This document shows, piece after piece, positions 9,144 through 17,829 of a stretch of 64,000 nt of DNA (position 1 is its first letter; each line of letters opens with the position of its first letter). The DNA comes from Marinobacter sp. (GTDB lineage: Bacteria > Pseudomonadota > Gammaproteobacteria > Pseudomonadales > Oleiphilaceae). The position numbers and the translations under genes are program-made. The notes beneath the pieces are model-generated. The model was not told the origin of the DNA. It searched no databases and saw only the letters and a program-made list of their open reading frames with translations. The stretch covers positions 1 through 64,000 of the forward strand of contig JAGPVT010000056.1 in the NCBI GenBank assembly GCA_018066865.1. Reading direction: 5' to 3'.

Positions 9144-10096
9144 TTCGAGGCGCCCTGCTAATCGCCCTGGCAGCCCTGCTCTGGGCGACCACGGGGATCG
9201 TTGCAAAATCTCTGTTTACCGGAACGGAGCTGCAAGCCATCACTTTGGCCTTTCTCAGGCTGGCCACTGCCTTGCCGTTTTTCTGGTTGCTGATGCGCCG
9301 GGAGCAACAGCAACTTCGAAACGCCGATGCCAATGCACCCGGCAGCTCGCTGCGGCAACTGAATTTGAGATCTCTTGTGCCCCTTGCGGCGCTTGGGCTC
9401 TTTCAGGCTATCTACCAGGGCAGCTATCTGCTTGCAGTGGATTTGACCGGGGCGGGCATAGCCACGCTGATTGCCTTGTGCCTGCCGCCTGTGCTGGTGG
9501 TGATACTGGCGGCTCCGTTGCTTGGAGAAAAGCCGGGGCTGGTGACCATTATGGCTCTGATTACTGCGGTTATCGGCACCACCATGCTGGTACTCAGCGA
9601 TATGGATACCAGCGGCACATTGCGCCTCGCGGGCATACTCATGGCACTCCTGGCAGCGCTGGTGTACACCGGCTTCACACTGACAAGCCGCTACAGCTCC
9701 ACCGGTACATCCGTCTTTACCACCGCCTTCATCTGCTTTTTTACAGCGGCGCTTATTCTGCTGCCCGTGGTGGTGCTCAGTGGTGGCTTTGAGGGAATTC
9801 AAGAACTTGAACTACGGCATTGGCTGATGGTGGCCTTTATCGGCATCGTGCCCACTTGCATCGGCTACGTATGTTTCTTTGCAGGCATGAAAACCACGCC
9901 AGCCACGCTTTCCAGCATCATTGTCACGCTGGAGCCACTGTTTGTCGCTTTGCTTGCCTGGATCATTCTGGAGGAGGTTTTGGGGCCGATAGGCATAGCA
10001 GGCGCACTGATACTCACTGCCGCGGTGATCGTGGCGTCGCTCTATGGTGGGAAATCCGGTGCCGCCCCGAAGGACGACACACAAACATCAGCCTGA
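9140..10096 (+). CDS. EamA/DMT-family transporter coupled to lutABC
   Basis: A 318-residue inner-membrane protein with ten predicted helices in two EamA repeats (about residues 1-140 and 155-300). It begins with the typical GALLIALAALLWATTGI helix. The family exports or imports small metabolites. The ATGA overlap with lutC means it is translated with the lactate operon, so a substrate linked to lactate or pyruvate is plausible but unproven. Its stop codon directly abuts the end of the convergent glyoxalase gene, leaving no intergenic space. Confidence 0.88.
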   Translation: MIRGALLIALAALLWATTGIVAKSLFTGTELQAITLAFLRLATALPFFWLLMRREQQQLRNADANAPGSSLRQLNLRSLVPLAALGLFQAIYQGSYLLAVDLTGAGIATLIALCLPPVLVVILAAPLLGEKPGLVTIMALITAVIGTTMLVLSDMDTSGTLRLAGILMALLAALVYTGFTLTSRYSSTGTSVFTTAFICFFTAALILLPVVVLSGGFEGIQELELRHWLMVAFIGIVPTCIGYVCFFAGMKTTPATLSSIIVTLEPLFVALLAWIILEEVLGPIGIAGALILTAAVIVASLYGGKSGAAPKDDTQTSA

Positions 10097-10645
10097 TTAG
10101 CTGTTTTTGCGCTGTTTCTCCAGCATGTCCGGCTGCAGTATTTCAATCCAGTAGCCGTCCGGATCCTTGATAAAAGCCAAGCCTTTCATCTTGCCGTCAT
10201 CGGGCTTTTTGACGAATTCAACATCCAGGCTTTCGAATCGTTCGCAGGCATTGTAGACGTCAGGTACTGCGATTCCGATATGGCCGAAGCCCTGGGGCTC
10301 GTCGTTGCCGTTGTGGTAGGCAAAATCGTTGTCGTTTTCCGTGCCCCAGTTATGGGTCAACTCCAACATGGCCTCGCGCCCGAACGTGTAAGTGGTTCGG
10401 TGGGCGTCATCCGTGGGCACACAGCCGGCTTGCCGGTCATCAAGGTAGCCCAGGAAATAGAGGGTAAACTTCATTTCCGGGAAGTCCAGCTTACGCACCA
10501 GCCTCATTCCCATCACCCGGGTATAGAAGTCCATGGAGCGCCCAGGATCTTTGATGCGCAACATGGTCTGGTTGAATACATAGCCTTCCGTTTCAGGAAC
10601 CGGTTCTTCATGCAGGCCGGGGGCTTGTTCAAAGTGCTTGGGCAT
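10097..10645 (-). CDS. gloA: Glyoxalase I (lactoylglutathione lyase)
   Basis: A 182-residue VOC-fold enzyme that converts the methylglyoxal-glutathione hemithioacetal to S-lactoylglutathione in the cytoplasm. ATG 10645 is chosen because AAGGGAG sits just upstream; an earlier in-frame ATG at 10663 lacks a site. The four metal ligands are visible as Gln in FNQTMLRI, Glu in MLELTHNWG, His in GFGHIGIAV and Glu in YWIEILQP. The length fits the zinc-type enzymes of pseudomonads. It is divergent from the GntR gene. Confidence 0.93.
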   Translation of the reverse strand: MPKHFEQAPGLHEEPVPETEGYVFNQTMLRIKDPGRSMDFYTRVMGMRLVRKLDFPEMKFTLYFLGYLDDRQAGCVPTDDAHRTTYTFGREAMLELTHNWGTENDNDFAYHNGNDEPQGFGHIGIAVPDVYNACERFESLDVEFVKKPDDGKMKGLAFIKDPDGYWIEILQPDMLEKQRKNS

Positions 10646-10844
10646 CGGAACTCCCTTTTTCATCTTGAAAAGTTAAGAGTATATATCTGCGTGCGTTTTG
10701 GCGGAATTTCAAGGGCTCTGCGATCACCTGCGGGAGGCTCTTGGGCAAATCACGGGGTGTGATAAACTCGCGCCATATACTTTCCCGCCGCAGCGGAGCC
10801 GACTTTCGGATCGCCGGCCTTCAAGACCTGCTCAGAGAACCTTT

Positions 10845-11507
10845 ATGGATTTCAAGGTGCCTAATACCCTGGCAGAGCAAATCGCCAATTACCTGGCAGA
10901 ACGGATCATGACCGGGCAGATACAGCCTGGCAATCGCATTCAGGAAGCTACGCTGGCCGGTGAACTCAAGGTCAGCAGGGCCTCTGTCAAAGAGGCGCTG
11001 TACACTCTTGAGCGCTGGCATCTGGTGGAAATTACTCCCCGCAAAGGCGCATCTGCCTCAAGGCTGGATGCCAATCATGCCTCGGAGCTTTACGACGTTT
11101 ACATGCATCTGCTTCTGATGCTTGCGGCAAGGCTCTGTGAGCGTTGGCAGGAGAGCGACAGGGAACGCATGCTGGCTGTGGTCGCAAGTGCTGTTGAGCA
11201 AATGAAGAAGCCGTCGGCAGATATCGCGGCGGTGGTGGAGGCCAGTTTTGAGGTGATGGAGGCTTGCTGTGAGCTGGTGGGCAACCCGTACCTCACGGAG
11301 GCGCTTTCAAACTTCAAACCGGCGGTCAGCCGCGCTTATTATCTGAGTGCGGAGCGTTATCGCCACGGGCTTACTCAGACAAGCCAGTTTTTCACTCGCC
11401 TTCCGCAGGCGGTTCTGGATCGGGATGTGGAAAAGGCCCAGGCTGTTATTCGGGAGTTTGCTGAGCATCAGAGGGTGATGATTCAGCGGGCTCTGTCTTC
11501 TACTTAG
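10845..11507 (+). CDS. GntR-family (FadR/FCD type) transcriptional regulator
   Basis: A 220-residue regulator. ATG 10845 (MDFKVPNTLAEQ) is chosen because it gives the normal N-terminus; the frame is open upstream but without family similarity. An N-terminal winged helix (about 10-75, with SRASVKEALYTLERWHLVE) precedes an alpha-helical FCD-type ligand domain (about 85-215). FadR-subfamily proteins usually sense carboxylates or acyl compounds. It lies 199 bases from the divergent gloA, so it may control that gene, itself or the nearby lut operon. The effector is not visible from sequence. Confidence 0.85.
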   Translation: MDFKVPNTLAEQIANYLAERIMTGQIQPGNRIQEATLAGELKVSRASVKEALYTLERWHLVEITPRKGASASRLDANHASELYDVYMHLLLMLAARLCERWQESDRERMLAVVASAVEQMKKPSADIAAVVEASFEVMEACCELVGNPYLTEALSNFKPAVSRAYYLSAERYRHGLTQTSQFFTRLPQAVLDRDVEKAQAVIREFAEHQRVMIQRALSST

Positions 11508-11606
11508 TCCGTGTCGGCAAGCCAGCGGGAACGCCCATTCAAAACACTCTGTGAATACTTCCACAGACACCACCATGTTGGTTTATGGCCACTAGTATCC
11601 TGTAAA

Positions 11607-11631
11607 CTGCCCGTCTTATTCTGACGGGCAG
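11607..11631 (+). promoter_or_regulatory. Hairpin over the start region of the flippase-like gene
   Basis: The arms ctgcccgtc (11607-11615) and gacgggcag (11623-11631) form a perfect 9-bp stem with a 7-nt loop, ending three bases before ATG 11635. No T tract follows, so it is unlikely to be a terminator. It occupies the position of the ribosome binding site, and no clear Shine-Dalgarno sequence is otherwise visible. Translational control is the inference. Confidence 0.45.
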
Positions 11632-11634
11632 CCC

Positions 11635-12693
11635 ATGACTGACAACACCGACACCAGCTACCAGCCACGAACCTCAGCGCGACGCCTTATCCTGTTCAGC
11701 CTGCTCTTTATTGCGCTCACAGCGGCGGGGCTTTACGCCGTTTACGATCAGTTCGCAGAGCGCAGTATCAGTTTTGATATCCAGCTGATTGCACCACAAA
11801 CCCTTGTGGCCGTTGCTGCTTTGCTACTGGTGTATTTCGTCTCTGACGGCCTGCGCTTGCATTTCACGCTGCGAGCCCTCGGGCACCGCTTGTCCTTTCC
11901 GGCAATATTTCGTCTGGTTTTTATCAATCTGTTCTTTTCTAACGTCACGCCTATGGCCACCGGCGGTGGGTTCGCGCAGATCTGGTATCTGAATCACCAT
12001 GGGGTTCCTGTGGGCAGAGCCACGGCTGCGACGACGATCAGAACTGTGCTGGCCGTGCTTTTCATCTTCTCTCTCACGCCAGTTTTTCTGCTGACACTGG
12101 ATGCGTTTGACGGCCAAACCATCACCGGCGGCCTGGGCTTCGCTCTGGCCATCTTCATTCTTCTGTATCTCGGTTTTTTCATTATCCTGCTGTTTCGCAC
12201 ACGCTGGCTCATCGGGCCGCTCAGTGGCCTGCTCAAAACGCTTAACCGCTGGCACCTCATAAGCGATACCCGCCATCAACGATGGCAGTTCAAGGCACGG
12301 CGGGAGATGCTGCGGTTCTCGCACAGCTTTCGTGACTACCTTAGGGGCAGGCCGCTGTTCGTTGTTCTCTCAGTCCTTTTCACAGCCGTATTCCTGCTCA
12401 GCCTGTTCAGCTTCCCTGCTCTGCTGATTTACAGCCTGGGTTACGATGTTGATTATCTGATGTCGCTGGGGTTGCTGGTTGTGACAACGTTTATTATGTA
12501 TTTCTCGCCAACTCCCGGCGCATCCGGCATTTCCGAGGGTGTCTTCGGCAGCTTTTTCAGCGGTATCCTTTCAGGGAACCACCTGATTCTGGTTATTGTA
12601 AGCTGGCGCCTGATCACCATTTATTTCGGCATGATCATCGGCCTGGTCGTGCTGCAAAGAGAACTGATTAAAAGTCGCAGGAACCCCGGATGA
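11635..12693 (+). CDS. Lysylphosphatidylglycerol synthetase/UPF0104-type membrane protein
   Basis: A 352-residue inner-membrane protein with about eight helices in the pattern of the LPG synthase transmembrane/AglD family. It contains the SNVTPMATGGGFAQIWYL segment near residues 103-120 and FSPTPGASGISEG near residues 288-300, both family hallmarks. Members flip or translocate lipids or act in glycolipid assembly. It overlaps the next gene by four bases (ATGA), which ties it to a glycosyltransferase. Handling of a glycolipid is a reasonable inference. Confidence 0.85.
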   Translation: MTDNTDTSYQPRTSARRLILFSLLFIALTAAGLYAVYDQFAERSISFDIQLIAPQTLVAVAALLLVYFVSDGLRLHFTLRALGHRLSFPAIFRLVFINLFFSNVTPMATGGGFAQIWYLNHHGVPVGRATAATTIRTVLAVLFIFSLTPVFLLTLDAFDGQTITGGLGFALAIFILLYLGFFIILLFRTRWLIGPLSGLLKTLNRWHLISDTRHQRWQFKARREMLRFSHSFRDYLRGRPLFVVLSVLFTAVFLLSLFSFPALLIYSLGYDVDYLMSLGLLVVTTFIMYFSPTPGASGISEGVFGSFFSGILSGNHLILVIVSWRLITIYFGMIIGLVVLQRELIKSRRNPG

Positions 12694-14927
12694 TTTTCCG
12701 AAACCCGCTAAAACTGCTGTTCTATCTTTGTCTGCTGATCGTGATATTGCTGGTGGGCTACAAGGCCTACCTGAACTTTTTCATGGAAGACTTCGCGGGC
12801 GTTCATACCGAGCAGGTTGAGCAGATTCATAGTGACTTGTCCGCCACAGAACCCTTCAGCTTTGCCGTCGTTGGCAACATCAACAACTCGGTCGGTATTT
12901 TTGAAGAGCGCATTATTCCGGAGCTCAACGCCTCGGGTATGGACTTCCTGATATCGGCCGGCAATGCCGTCAGCAGTGGTGGCGAAGACAAATACCGCGC
13001 CCTGTACGGAACCCTCAGCCATCTGGACATTCCGTATCTGCTTACATTTGGCGCTCATGAGTACAGCAATTTCGGCAGTTTCCGTTTTTATGACCACTTC
13101 GGGCCGCATTTCTTCAGTATTCAGGCTGGCAGCACTCGGCTGTTTTTTCTGGACAGCACCGGCAAAACGCCCTGGCAGTGGCAGATCCGCTGGCTGGACG
13201 ATCTTCTCAGCCAGGACACTTCGAAAGCCAGAATCCTGTTTATCGGGCACCCTCCGCTAAAGCCCGAAGCAGATGTTCTGTTCGACCGGCCAGAGGATTA
13301 TCTTGCGCCGCCTGAATTCCGGAGCGCGCTTCTGGAGGCAGCCAAAGAACACAACATTGATCTGGTGTTCTCCGCAAATCTTTCGTTGTACTCAGAGCAA
13401 CAGCTGGGCGACACGCGCTTCATCACCACCGGCGGTGCCGGCGGGCTGATACTGAACGATGACACCAGCTTTTATCATTACGTGCGGGTGAACATAAGCC
13501 CGGAAGGCGAAGTCAGCCACTCACTTCAACAACTCGAAGTCGGTCAGCATCCGGTTCTGAAACGACTCGAAAGCCTGTGGTTCTTCGTCTATTCATTGTT
13601 CTATACCGGCTATCTCAATTTCATTCTGATTGTAGCCATCTTCGCAGCGATCACCATCAAGCTCTACGCCACTATCTTTGTCGGCAAGGACTACTACCCG
13701 GACTACGATCTTGACCCTACGCCATGGCTGGAGAAACCGTTACGAGTGGTCATGTTCACCAACAACTATCTGCCGTTTATAGGTGGTGTACCCATTTCCA
13801 TTGCCCGGCTAATGCGAGGACTGGAACAACTTGGCGACAGACTGCTGGTTGTGGCACCGCGCTACAAGGATCAGCCGGAGGCTGAAGAGCACGTACTCCG
13901 GGTTCCTTCTCTGCTCGCCATGGGCGAGAAGCGCGAATTCCGCCTGGCCAACATCTTTCTTGGCCGCATCCGCAAACGGGTGCGGGCTTTTCATCCGGAC
14001 ATCATTCACATGCACCACCCGTTCTGGCTGGGCTCGCTCGGACTGTTCATGGCGCGCAGGCTCAAGGTGCCCGCGATTTACACCTACCACACCAGGCTCG
14101 AGCACTACGCTCACTTTGTGCCACTACCAGGCCTGATCTTCCGTAATCTTATCTCCCATGCGCTGATCAAACGCTTCGCCAACAAATGCGATGGCGTTAT
14201 CGTGCCGACCTACTCAACCGAGGAGTACCTCCGGATGATCGGCGTGAAAACACCCACCTTCGTGCAACCCACAGGGATTGAGTACAAGCGTTTTCAAACG
14301 GTAACGGACGACGAAGTTGCTGAGCTTCGCAAGACTCTGAAACTGAACGATGAGGTGGTCTTCATCAGCGTGTCGCGGCTGTCGAACGAGAAAAATATCG
14401 ATTTCATGATCGAGGCGATCAGCACATTGCGACAGGAAACGAACAAACCCTTTCACTTCCTGATGATCGGTGACGGCCACCAGAAAGATCGGCTTCAAAA
14501 CAAGATTCAGGAACTTGGCCTTGAAACCTGCATTACTCTGGCTGGCGCGGTACCGCCAGATGACATGGCTGTCTGGTATCGCCTGGGCGACGCCTTTCTG
14601 TTTGCTTCCAAATCCGAAACCCAGGGCATGGTTATTCTGGAGGCAATGGCAGCAGGCCTGCCTGTGGTCGCCGTGCGCTCCAGTGGTATCGACGACGTTA
14701 TACGCCACGGTTTTAATGGTTTCAAAACTCCGGAAAGGCAGGATCAGTGGTGCGCACAGGTAAAGCACTTGCTGGAAGATGACGACCTGAGGAATACGCT
14801 TTCCACACAGGCTCTGGCATTCGCCAAAGACTTTTCAGTGGAACAGTTTGCCAGTGATGTTCGCGAGATTTACGCTACTACTCTGGCACTCAACGATAAA
14901 AAGCTAAGAAAACGGAGAGAAGCGTGA
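12690..14927 (+). CDS. Degenerate metallophosphoesterase fused to a GT4 glycosyltransferase
   Basis: A 745-residue fusion. A signal anchor (about 8-28) leads into a calcineurin-like phosphoesterase domain (about 55-270). A transmembrane segment (about 300-325) and a GT-B fold family 4 glycosyltransferase (about 350-730) follow. The transferase looks active: it has the GGVPISIARLMRGL acceptor-side loop and an E-X7-E motif with Glu643 and Glu651. The phosphoesterase half keeps the family layout but its metal ligands are replaced: VGNINN instead of GDxH, SAGNAV instead of GD, GAHE instead of GNHE, and SANLS instead of GHxH. The domain topology and acceptor are inferred; a lipid acceptor fits the coupled upstream flippase-like gene. 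Confidence 0.85.
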   Translation: MIFRNPLKLLFYLCLLIVILLVGYKAYLNFFMEDFAGVHTEQVEQIHSDLSATEPFSFAVVGNINNSVGIFEERIIPELNASGMDFLISAGNAVSSGGEDKYRALYGTLSHLDIPYLLTFGAHEYSNFGSFRFYDHFGPHFFSIQAGSTRLFFLDSTGKTPWQWQIRWLDDLLSQDTSKARILFIGHPPLKPEADVLFDRPEDYLAPPEFRSALLEAAKEHNIDLVFSANLSLYSEQQLGDTRFITTGGAGGLILNDDTSFYHYVRVNISPEGEVSHSLQQLEVGQHPVLKRLESLWFFVYSLFYTGYLNFILIVAIFAAITIKLYATIFVGKDYYPDYDLDPTPWLEKPLRVVMFTNNYLPFIGGVPISIARLMRGLEQLGDRLLVVAPRYKDQPEAEEHVLRVPSLLAMGEKREFRLANIFLGRIRKRVRAFHPDIIHMHHPFWLGSLGLFMARRLKVPAIYTYHTRLEHYAHFVPLPGLIFRNLISHALIKRFANKCDGVIVPTYSTEEYLRMIGVKTPTFVQPTGIEYKRFQTVTDDEVAELRKTLKLNDEVVFISVSRLSNEKNIDFMIEAISTLRQETNKPFHFLMIGDGHQKDRLQNKIQELGLETCITLAGAVPPDDMAVWYRLGDAFLFASKSETQGMVILEAMAAGLPVVAVRSSGIDDVIRHGFNGFKTPERQDQWCAQVKHLLEDDDLRNTLSTQALAFAKDFSVEQFASDVREIYATTLALNDKKLRKRREA

Positions 14928-15871
14928 ACGGCATTCCTGTGGGAATCAGCACTTGTCTGCTGGGCAAAGAAGTTCGCCATGACGGCGGCCATAAACATTC
15001 CCGTTATTGCACGCAAGTGTTGTCACAGCACTTTGATTTCCAACCCATTTGTCCGGAACTGGAAGCCGGCTTGGGCGTACCCCGCCCGGCCATTCATTTA
15101 CGGGAACATCCAGACGGTGTGCGCCTGATCGAAACAAAAGGCACTGCCGACCACACGGGCGCCATGCAGGAGTTCACAAGCCGGATATTGCCTGAGCTGG
15201 CCCACCTGCGCGGTTACATACTGATGGCCAAATCCCCAAGCTGCGGCATGGAGCGCATCAAGGTTCATAACCCGGAAGGCCAGGTGGTTCGGCGTGACGG
15301 GCAAGGAATGTTTGCCAAGGCGCTGATGCGCGCTTACCCGTTACTGCCGGTTGAAGAGGAAGGCCGGCTGAACGATGACGCACTCCGGGAGAATTTTATT
15401 GAGCGGGTGTTTGCCTATGACGACTGGATGCAAAATGTTGCTGGCGAGAACCTCTCTGCAAAAGCACTGATCGAATTTCACACCCGTCACAAGTTCCAGT
15501 TACTGGCGCACTCCGAGAAAATCTACCGACAGCTTGGCCCAATGCTGGGTGACCTCAAAGCGGATGCCCTGGAAACCATTGCGAGCCGCTACATTCAGGC
15601 GTTTACGGATGCGATGACTCAAAAGGTAAGCCGTGGCTCACACATGAATGTGATGCAACACCTGATGGGTTATCTGCGGGATGCAATGGGGAACGAGGAT
15701 CGCAAGGTTCTGGTAGAGCAGATTGAAGCTTATGGCCAAGGCGAGGTGCCGCTGGTTGTACCTATGACGTTACTGAGAATGGCACAACGCAGGGAGCCGG
15801 TGGATTACCTGCGCCTGCAACAGTACCTGAGCCCCTATCCGGACGAATTGGGGCTCAGGAACAAGGTCTGA
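14924..15871 (+). CDS. DUF523 and DUF1722 domain protein
   Basis: A 315-residue protein starting at a GTG that overlaps the upstream stop (GTGA). The N-terminal DUF523 domain (about 1-140) carries the STCLLGKEVRHDGGHK motif, CPELEAGLGVPRP and a conserved SPSCG. The C-terminal DUF1722 domain (about 190-305) includes HMNVMQHLMGY. This combination is common in gammaproteobacteria, sometimes near photolyase genes. Its biochemical role is not established, and the link with the glycosyltransferase is by operon position only. Confidence 0.88.
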   Translation: MNGIPVGISTCLLGKEVRHDGGHKHSRYCTQVLSQHFDFQPICPELEAGLGVPRPAIHLREHPDGVRLIETKGTADHTGAMQEFTSRILPELAHLRGYILMAKSPSCGMERIKVHNPEGQVVRRDGQGMFAKALMRAYPLLPVEEEGRLNDDALRENFIERVFAYDDWMQNVAGENLSAKALIEFHTRHKFQLLAHSEKIYRQLGPMLGDLKADALETIASRYIQAFTDAMTQKVSRGSHMNVMQHLMGYLRDAMGNEDRKVLVEQIEAYGQGEVPLVVPMTLLRMAQRREPVDYLRLQQYLSPYPDELGLRNKV

Positions 15872-15887
15872 CGCCGTGCGTGAGGGC

Positions 15888-16637
15888 TCAGAAACCGTAT
15901 AGCAGTGTGATAGCCGTCTCCGTATCCGTAGAGTTTTTGCCCGGCGGCGCGTCGGATACGTGCTTCACTCGGTAGGCCGCTTTCATGGAAAGGTTGCCGA
16001 CAACATTGGCCTTGATAGCGGTCTCTGACTGGCTGATAGCATTGTTGTCATCCAACCCGATTTCCGTACTCAATTTCTGCCGAAACAGCGCGTTCTCAGA
16101 AAGCGCGTAGTTGAACTGGGCCGCCAGGCGCCCGATCGGCTCCTCTTCAACGTCTTCACCGTCGGAATTCACAACTTCCAGCTTGTTATAGCGATAACCG
16201 GCACCGATCGACAGATCAAGGAATGAGCGCTCGCCGCGCTGCCAGACCCGGTTGCCGTAACCGGTGGTGGCTGTAGATTCAAAATCGTAGCCGGAAAAAC
16301 GATCTTTCTCGTAGGTGCCACGCAGAAACCAGTACTGGCTTTCATCAAACTTGTAATTGGTTTCGAGAGCCGCTTTATACTTCTCTGCTGTGGTTTGGTC
16401 CTCGCCCGTCGTTTCATCTTGAGCTTCAGAGTAGTTGGAGCTGAAATCTGCAATATTGCGCCAGTCTACTACCTCATGAACCAAGCCGAGGCGCCCATTT
16501 ATATTGGTTTCTTCAGTATTGCCGGAGGTCATAAGCACACCGAGCTCTGCCTCGCCCTCCCAGTCTTTCGCACCTTGGCCGTAAGCCAGTGGTGCAGCTG
16601 AAATAGCAATAATGGCAACTGTTTTCTTAAAACTCAT
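15888..16637 (-). CDS. DUF481 family outer-membrane protein
   Basis: A 249-residue exported protein. ATG 16637 follows AAGGAG with proper spacing; the in-frame GTG six bases upstream abuts that site and is rejected. A signal peptide ends near residue 21 (LAYGQG), then alternating beta-strand segments form a DUF481 barrel starting with EGEAELGVLMTSGNTEETN. The C-terminus ends in phenylalanine (TLLYGF), the usual outer-membrane assembly signal. Family members resemble salt-induced outer-membrane proteins; the function is not known. It ends convergently with the DUF523 gene. Confidence 0.88.
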   Translation of the reverse strand: MSFKKTVAIIAISAAPLAYGQGAKDWEGEAELGVLMTSGNTEETNINGRLGLVHEVVDWRNIADFSSNYSEAQDETTGEDQTTAEKYKAALETNYKFDESQYWFLRGTYEKDRFSGYDFESTATTGYGNRVWQRGERSFLDLSIGAGYRYNKLEVVNSDGEDVEEEPIGRLAAQFNYALSENALFRQKLSTEIGLDDNNAISQSETAIKANVVGNLSMKAAYRVKHVSDAPPGKNSTDTETAITLLYGF

Positions 16638-16677
16638 GAACACTCCTTGATAACGGGTTCAGGCCGATTGATTCAGG

Positions 16678-17691
16678 TTACCGGGCGGTGCTTCTGGCTT
16701 CACCTTCCACGTTTTTCTCCGCCTGGCGTTCACGCTCTGACTTTTTGCGTGCTTTGCGTTCAGCAATAAAGCGGGCAGCCTCACCGCCTACATGCGTTTC
16801 GCCACGGGCATCTGCCAAGCGAATCTGGCGCTCCCGCTCCGCAAAACGCGACTTCTGCTCTTCACTCAGCGAGTCAATACACCGGTGACAACTCACACCC
16901 TGCTGATACTCGGGAAACTGCTTCTCAGCTTCGGTAATCGGACGGCGGCACGCATGGCACTGGTCGTAACCGCCGCGCTCCAGACGATGATTAACCGTAA
17001 CCCGGTCGTCAAATACAAAACATTCACCTTTCCAAAGACTCTGCTCTTCCGGCACCTCCTCCAGGTACTTCAGAATGCCGCCCTTGAGATGATAAACCTC
17101 TTCAAACCCCTGCTCTTTCAGGTACGCCGTGGACTTTTCGCAACGAATTCCGCCGGTGCAGAACATGGCAACCTTTTTATGTTTTGCCGGGTTGAGGTTC
17201 TGCTTCACATAGTCCGGAAACTCACGAAAGGTTTCTGTAGCGGGGTTAACGGCATGTTCAAAGGTACCTATTTCAACTTCATACTGATTGCGAGTATCAA
17301 CAAGAAGAACGTCCGGATCCGAGATCAGATTGTTCCACTCTCCAGGTTCCACATACGTACCCACAATGCGCTTCGGATCAATGCCGTCGACGCCCATGGT
17401 GACAATTTCCTTCTTGAGCTTCACCTTGGTGCGCTTGAACGGCTGGGTATCTACGAACGATTCCTTGTAATCAATACCGTTAAAGCGCTCATCGGCGGCC
17501 AGCCAGGCCTGCACCGTATCAATACCGCTACGGCTTCCGGCAATCGTGCCATTGATGCCTTCCCGGGCCAGCAACAGAGTGCCGTGCACACCATTGGTCA
17601 GCATAATGTCCAGTAGAGGCTGGCGAAGGGTTTTGTAATCATTCAGAACAGCGAACTTGTAAAGCGCGCAGACAACAACGTTGTTGCTCAT
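16678..17691 (-). CDS. trhO: tRNA uridine-34 hydroxylase (UPF0176/rhodanese family)
   Basis: A 337-residue protein of the TrhO/YceA family, which makes 5-hydroxyuridine at position 34 of certain tRNAs. AGGAG precedes ATG 17691. An N-terminal acylphosphatase-like region (about 1-100) is followed by a rhodanese domain (about 120-225) with the catalytic Cys in [13 protein letters not shown] cysteine-rich C-terminal part ([14 protein letters not shown]) resembles a zinc site. The tail is rich in Arg, Glu and Lys. Length and motifs match the family well. Confidence 0.92.
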   Translation of the reverse strand: MSNNVVVCALYKFAVLNDYKTLRQPLLDIMLTNGVHGTLLLAREGINGTIAGSRSGIDTVQAWLAADERFNGIDYKESFVDTQPFKRTKVKLKKEIVTMGVDGIDPKRIVGTYVEPGEWNNLISDPDVLLVDTRNQYEVEIGTFEHAVNPATETFREFPDYVKQNLNPAKHKKVAMFCTGGIRCEKSTAYLKEQGFEEVYHLKGGILKYLEEVPEEQSLWKGECFVFDDRVTVNHRLERGGYDQCHACRRPITEAEKQFPEYQQGVSCHRCIDSLSEEQKSRFAERERQIRLADARGETHVGGEAARFIAERKARKKSERERQAEKNVEGEARSTAR

Positions 17692-17751
17692 CGGGTTCTC
17701 CTGCGGGCCGGATCGTAAATCCGGAGCGTGGGTTTGTTTATCTGGAAGGTG

Positions 17752-17791
17752 TAAGCCAGAGAGGACGCAGATTTTAACCCACTCTGGCTTA
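17752..17791. repeat. 10-bp perfect inverted repeat between dsbA-like and trhO genes
   Basis: Arms taagccagag (17752-17761) and ctctggctta (17782-17791) are separated by 20 bases, between the end of the DsbA-like gene and the start of trhO, both on the minus strand. No T tract follows on either side. It could be a terminator-like or attenuator structure, or an operator. Confidence 0.4.
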
Positions 17792-17829
17792 TGTTCAAGT
17801 CCGGGCTGACCGTGGCCGGAACCCGTTGC

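Noticed and set aside
16792-17616. Plus-strand ORF of 274 codons
   Set aside because: Antisense to trhO, which matches its family over its full length.
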